Shown here: one piece after another, positions 6,627-6,732 of the stretch
Layout of the letters: the number at the start of each line of letters is the position of its first letter
How positions within the stretch are numbered: the stretch's first letter is position 1
DNA from: Candidatus Komeilibacteria bacterium
Lineage (GTDB): Bacteria > Patescibacteriota > Patescibacteriia > UBA1558 > 2-01-FULL-52-15
DNA length: 6,732 nucleotides
Reading direction: 5' to 3'
Assembly: GCA_016204595.1 (NCBI GenBank)
Contig: JACQKJ010000016.1
Span: forward strand, 1 to 6,732
Made by a program: the position numbers and the translations under genes
Notes under the pieces: model-generated
The model's input: only the letters and a program-made list of their open reading frames with translations
Told to the model about the DNA's origin: nothing
Database searches by the model: none

Positions 6627-6655
6627 ACATTAGCATTTTAGCAATTTTTTGTCAA
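6627..6655 (-). promoter_or_regulatory. Candidate sigma-70 promoter on the minus strand
   Basis: On the minus strand TTGACA (6655-6650) is followed after 17 bases by TAATGT (6632-6627), with TGC just before it as in an extended -10. The -35 is perfect and the -10 weak (3 of 6). If used, the lipoprotein message would carry about 275 bases of leader including both structured repeats. Confidence 0.35.
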
Positions 6656-6689
6656 TCTTATCGAGTTCTAGGCCTCGTTTTTAAAAGGG

Positions 6690-6718
6690 TTGACATCCTG
6701 ACATATTTTCTCTAAGAT
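6690..6718 (+). promoter_or_regulatory. Sigma-70 promoter directed out of the right edge
   Basis: TTGACA (6690-6695), a 17-base spacer, then TAAGAT (6713-6718, 4 of 6 matches to TATAAT). The expected transcription start is near 6725. The gene it serves lies outside the window. Confidence 0.6.
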
Positions 6719-6725
6719 GCTGGGG

Positions 6726-6732
6726 CTAGCAC
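6726..6732 (+). promoter_or_regulatory. Possible first half of a CIRCE (HrcA) operator, cut by the window edge
   Basis: The final bases CTAGCAC match TTAGCACTC, the left arm of CIRCE, at 6 of the 7 positions that can be seen. They lie at the predicted transcription start of the promoter just upstream, where CIRCE usually sits. The right arm would be outside the window. Seven bases alone are weak evidence. Confidence 0.35.

Larger units (their letters stand above)
6346..6732. other. Gene-free region between a minus-strand gene and a presumed plus-strand gene beyond the edge
   Basis: No coding region is supported here. It holds the SD of the lipoprotein gene, a short hairpin with a T run (6391-6410), a structured repeat (6502-6580), a candidate minus-strand promoter (6627-6655), and a plus-strand promoter at the right edge. 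A weak -10 like TATAAC on the minus strand (6379-6374) lies closer to the lipoprotein gene but has no matching -35. The part 6575-6700 is clearly more A+T rich than the genes. Confidence 0.7.

Noticed and set aside
1..6732. CRISPR array, tRNA or rRNA genes, integrase or transposase genes, and UGA recoding
   Set aside because: No regularly spaced repeats, no cloverleaf or rRNA sequence and no mobile-element protein were found. The PurM-like gene ends at a TGA directly followed by a terminator, so TGA is a stop here.

Overview
The window looks like chromosomal DNA from an uncultured bacterium, most likely of the Candidate Phyla Radiation (Patescibacteria). This is inferred from gene content: a family of winged-helix/nucleotidyltransferase proteins that I associate with these genomes, an O-antigen ligase of the style seen there, scant Shine-Dalgarno (SD) sequences on some genes, and dispersed intergenic repeats of types common in such metagenome assemblies. 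Base composition is moderate, by eye a little over half G+C. TAG, TAA and TGA all end genes here, so the UGA-recoded Patescibacteria lineages are excluded.

Left part (1-4465, all + strand): the 3' three quarters of uvrA (nucleotide excision repair ATPase), then after 38 bases an uncharacterised protein with a nucleotidyltransferase-like motif, then after a 102-base gap filled by a degenerate repeat a polytopic membrane protein of the O-antigen ligase/polymerase family. They are co-directional with no terminator visible between them. An extended -10 motif just before the second gene suggests it can also be transcribed on its own.

Middle (4466-5805): an AIR synthase (PurM)-like gene with a good SD and several changes in normally conserved motifs, followed by a strong intrinsic terminator and then a second hairpin that can terminate in both directions.

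Right part (5806-6732): a convergent, minus-strand gene for a small predicted lipoprotein with a proline-rich tail, then nearly 390 bases without a gene. That stretch holds two structured repeats (a 13-base hairpin with a T run, and a predicted three-way-junction element whose plus strand reads SFAKATED, a signature of a repeat widespread in uncultured bacteria), a candidate minus-strand promoter, and at the right edge a near-consensus sigma-70 promoter running into what may be the first half of a CIRCE (HrcA) operator. If so, a heat-shock gene begins just outside the window.

I do not see an undescribed multi-gene system. The most notable items are the structured repeat, the possible CIRCE promoter at the edge, the divergent PurM-like protein and the nucleotidyltransferase-like protein next to the O-antigen ligase.
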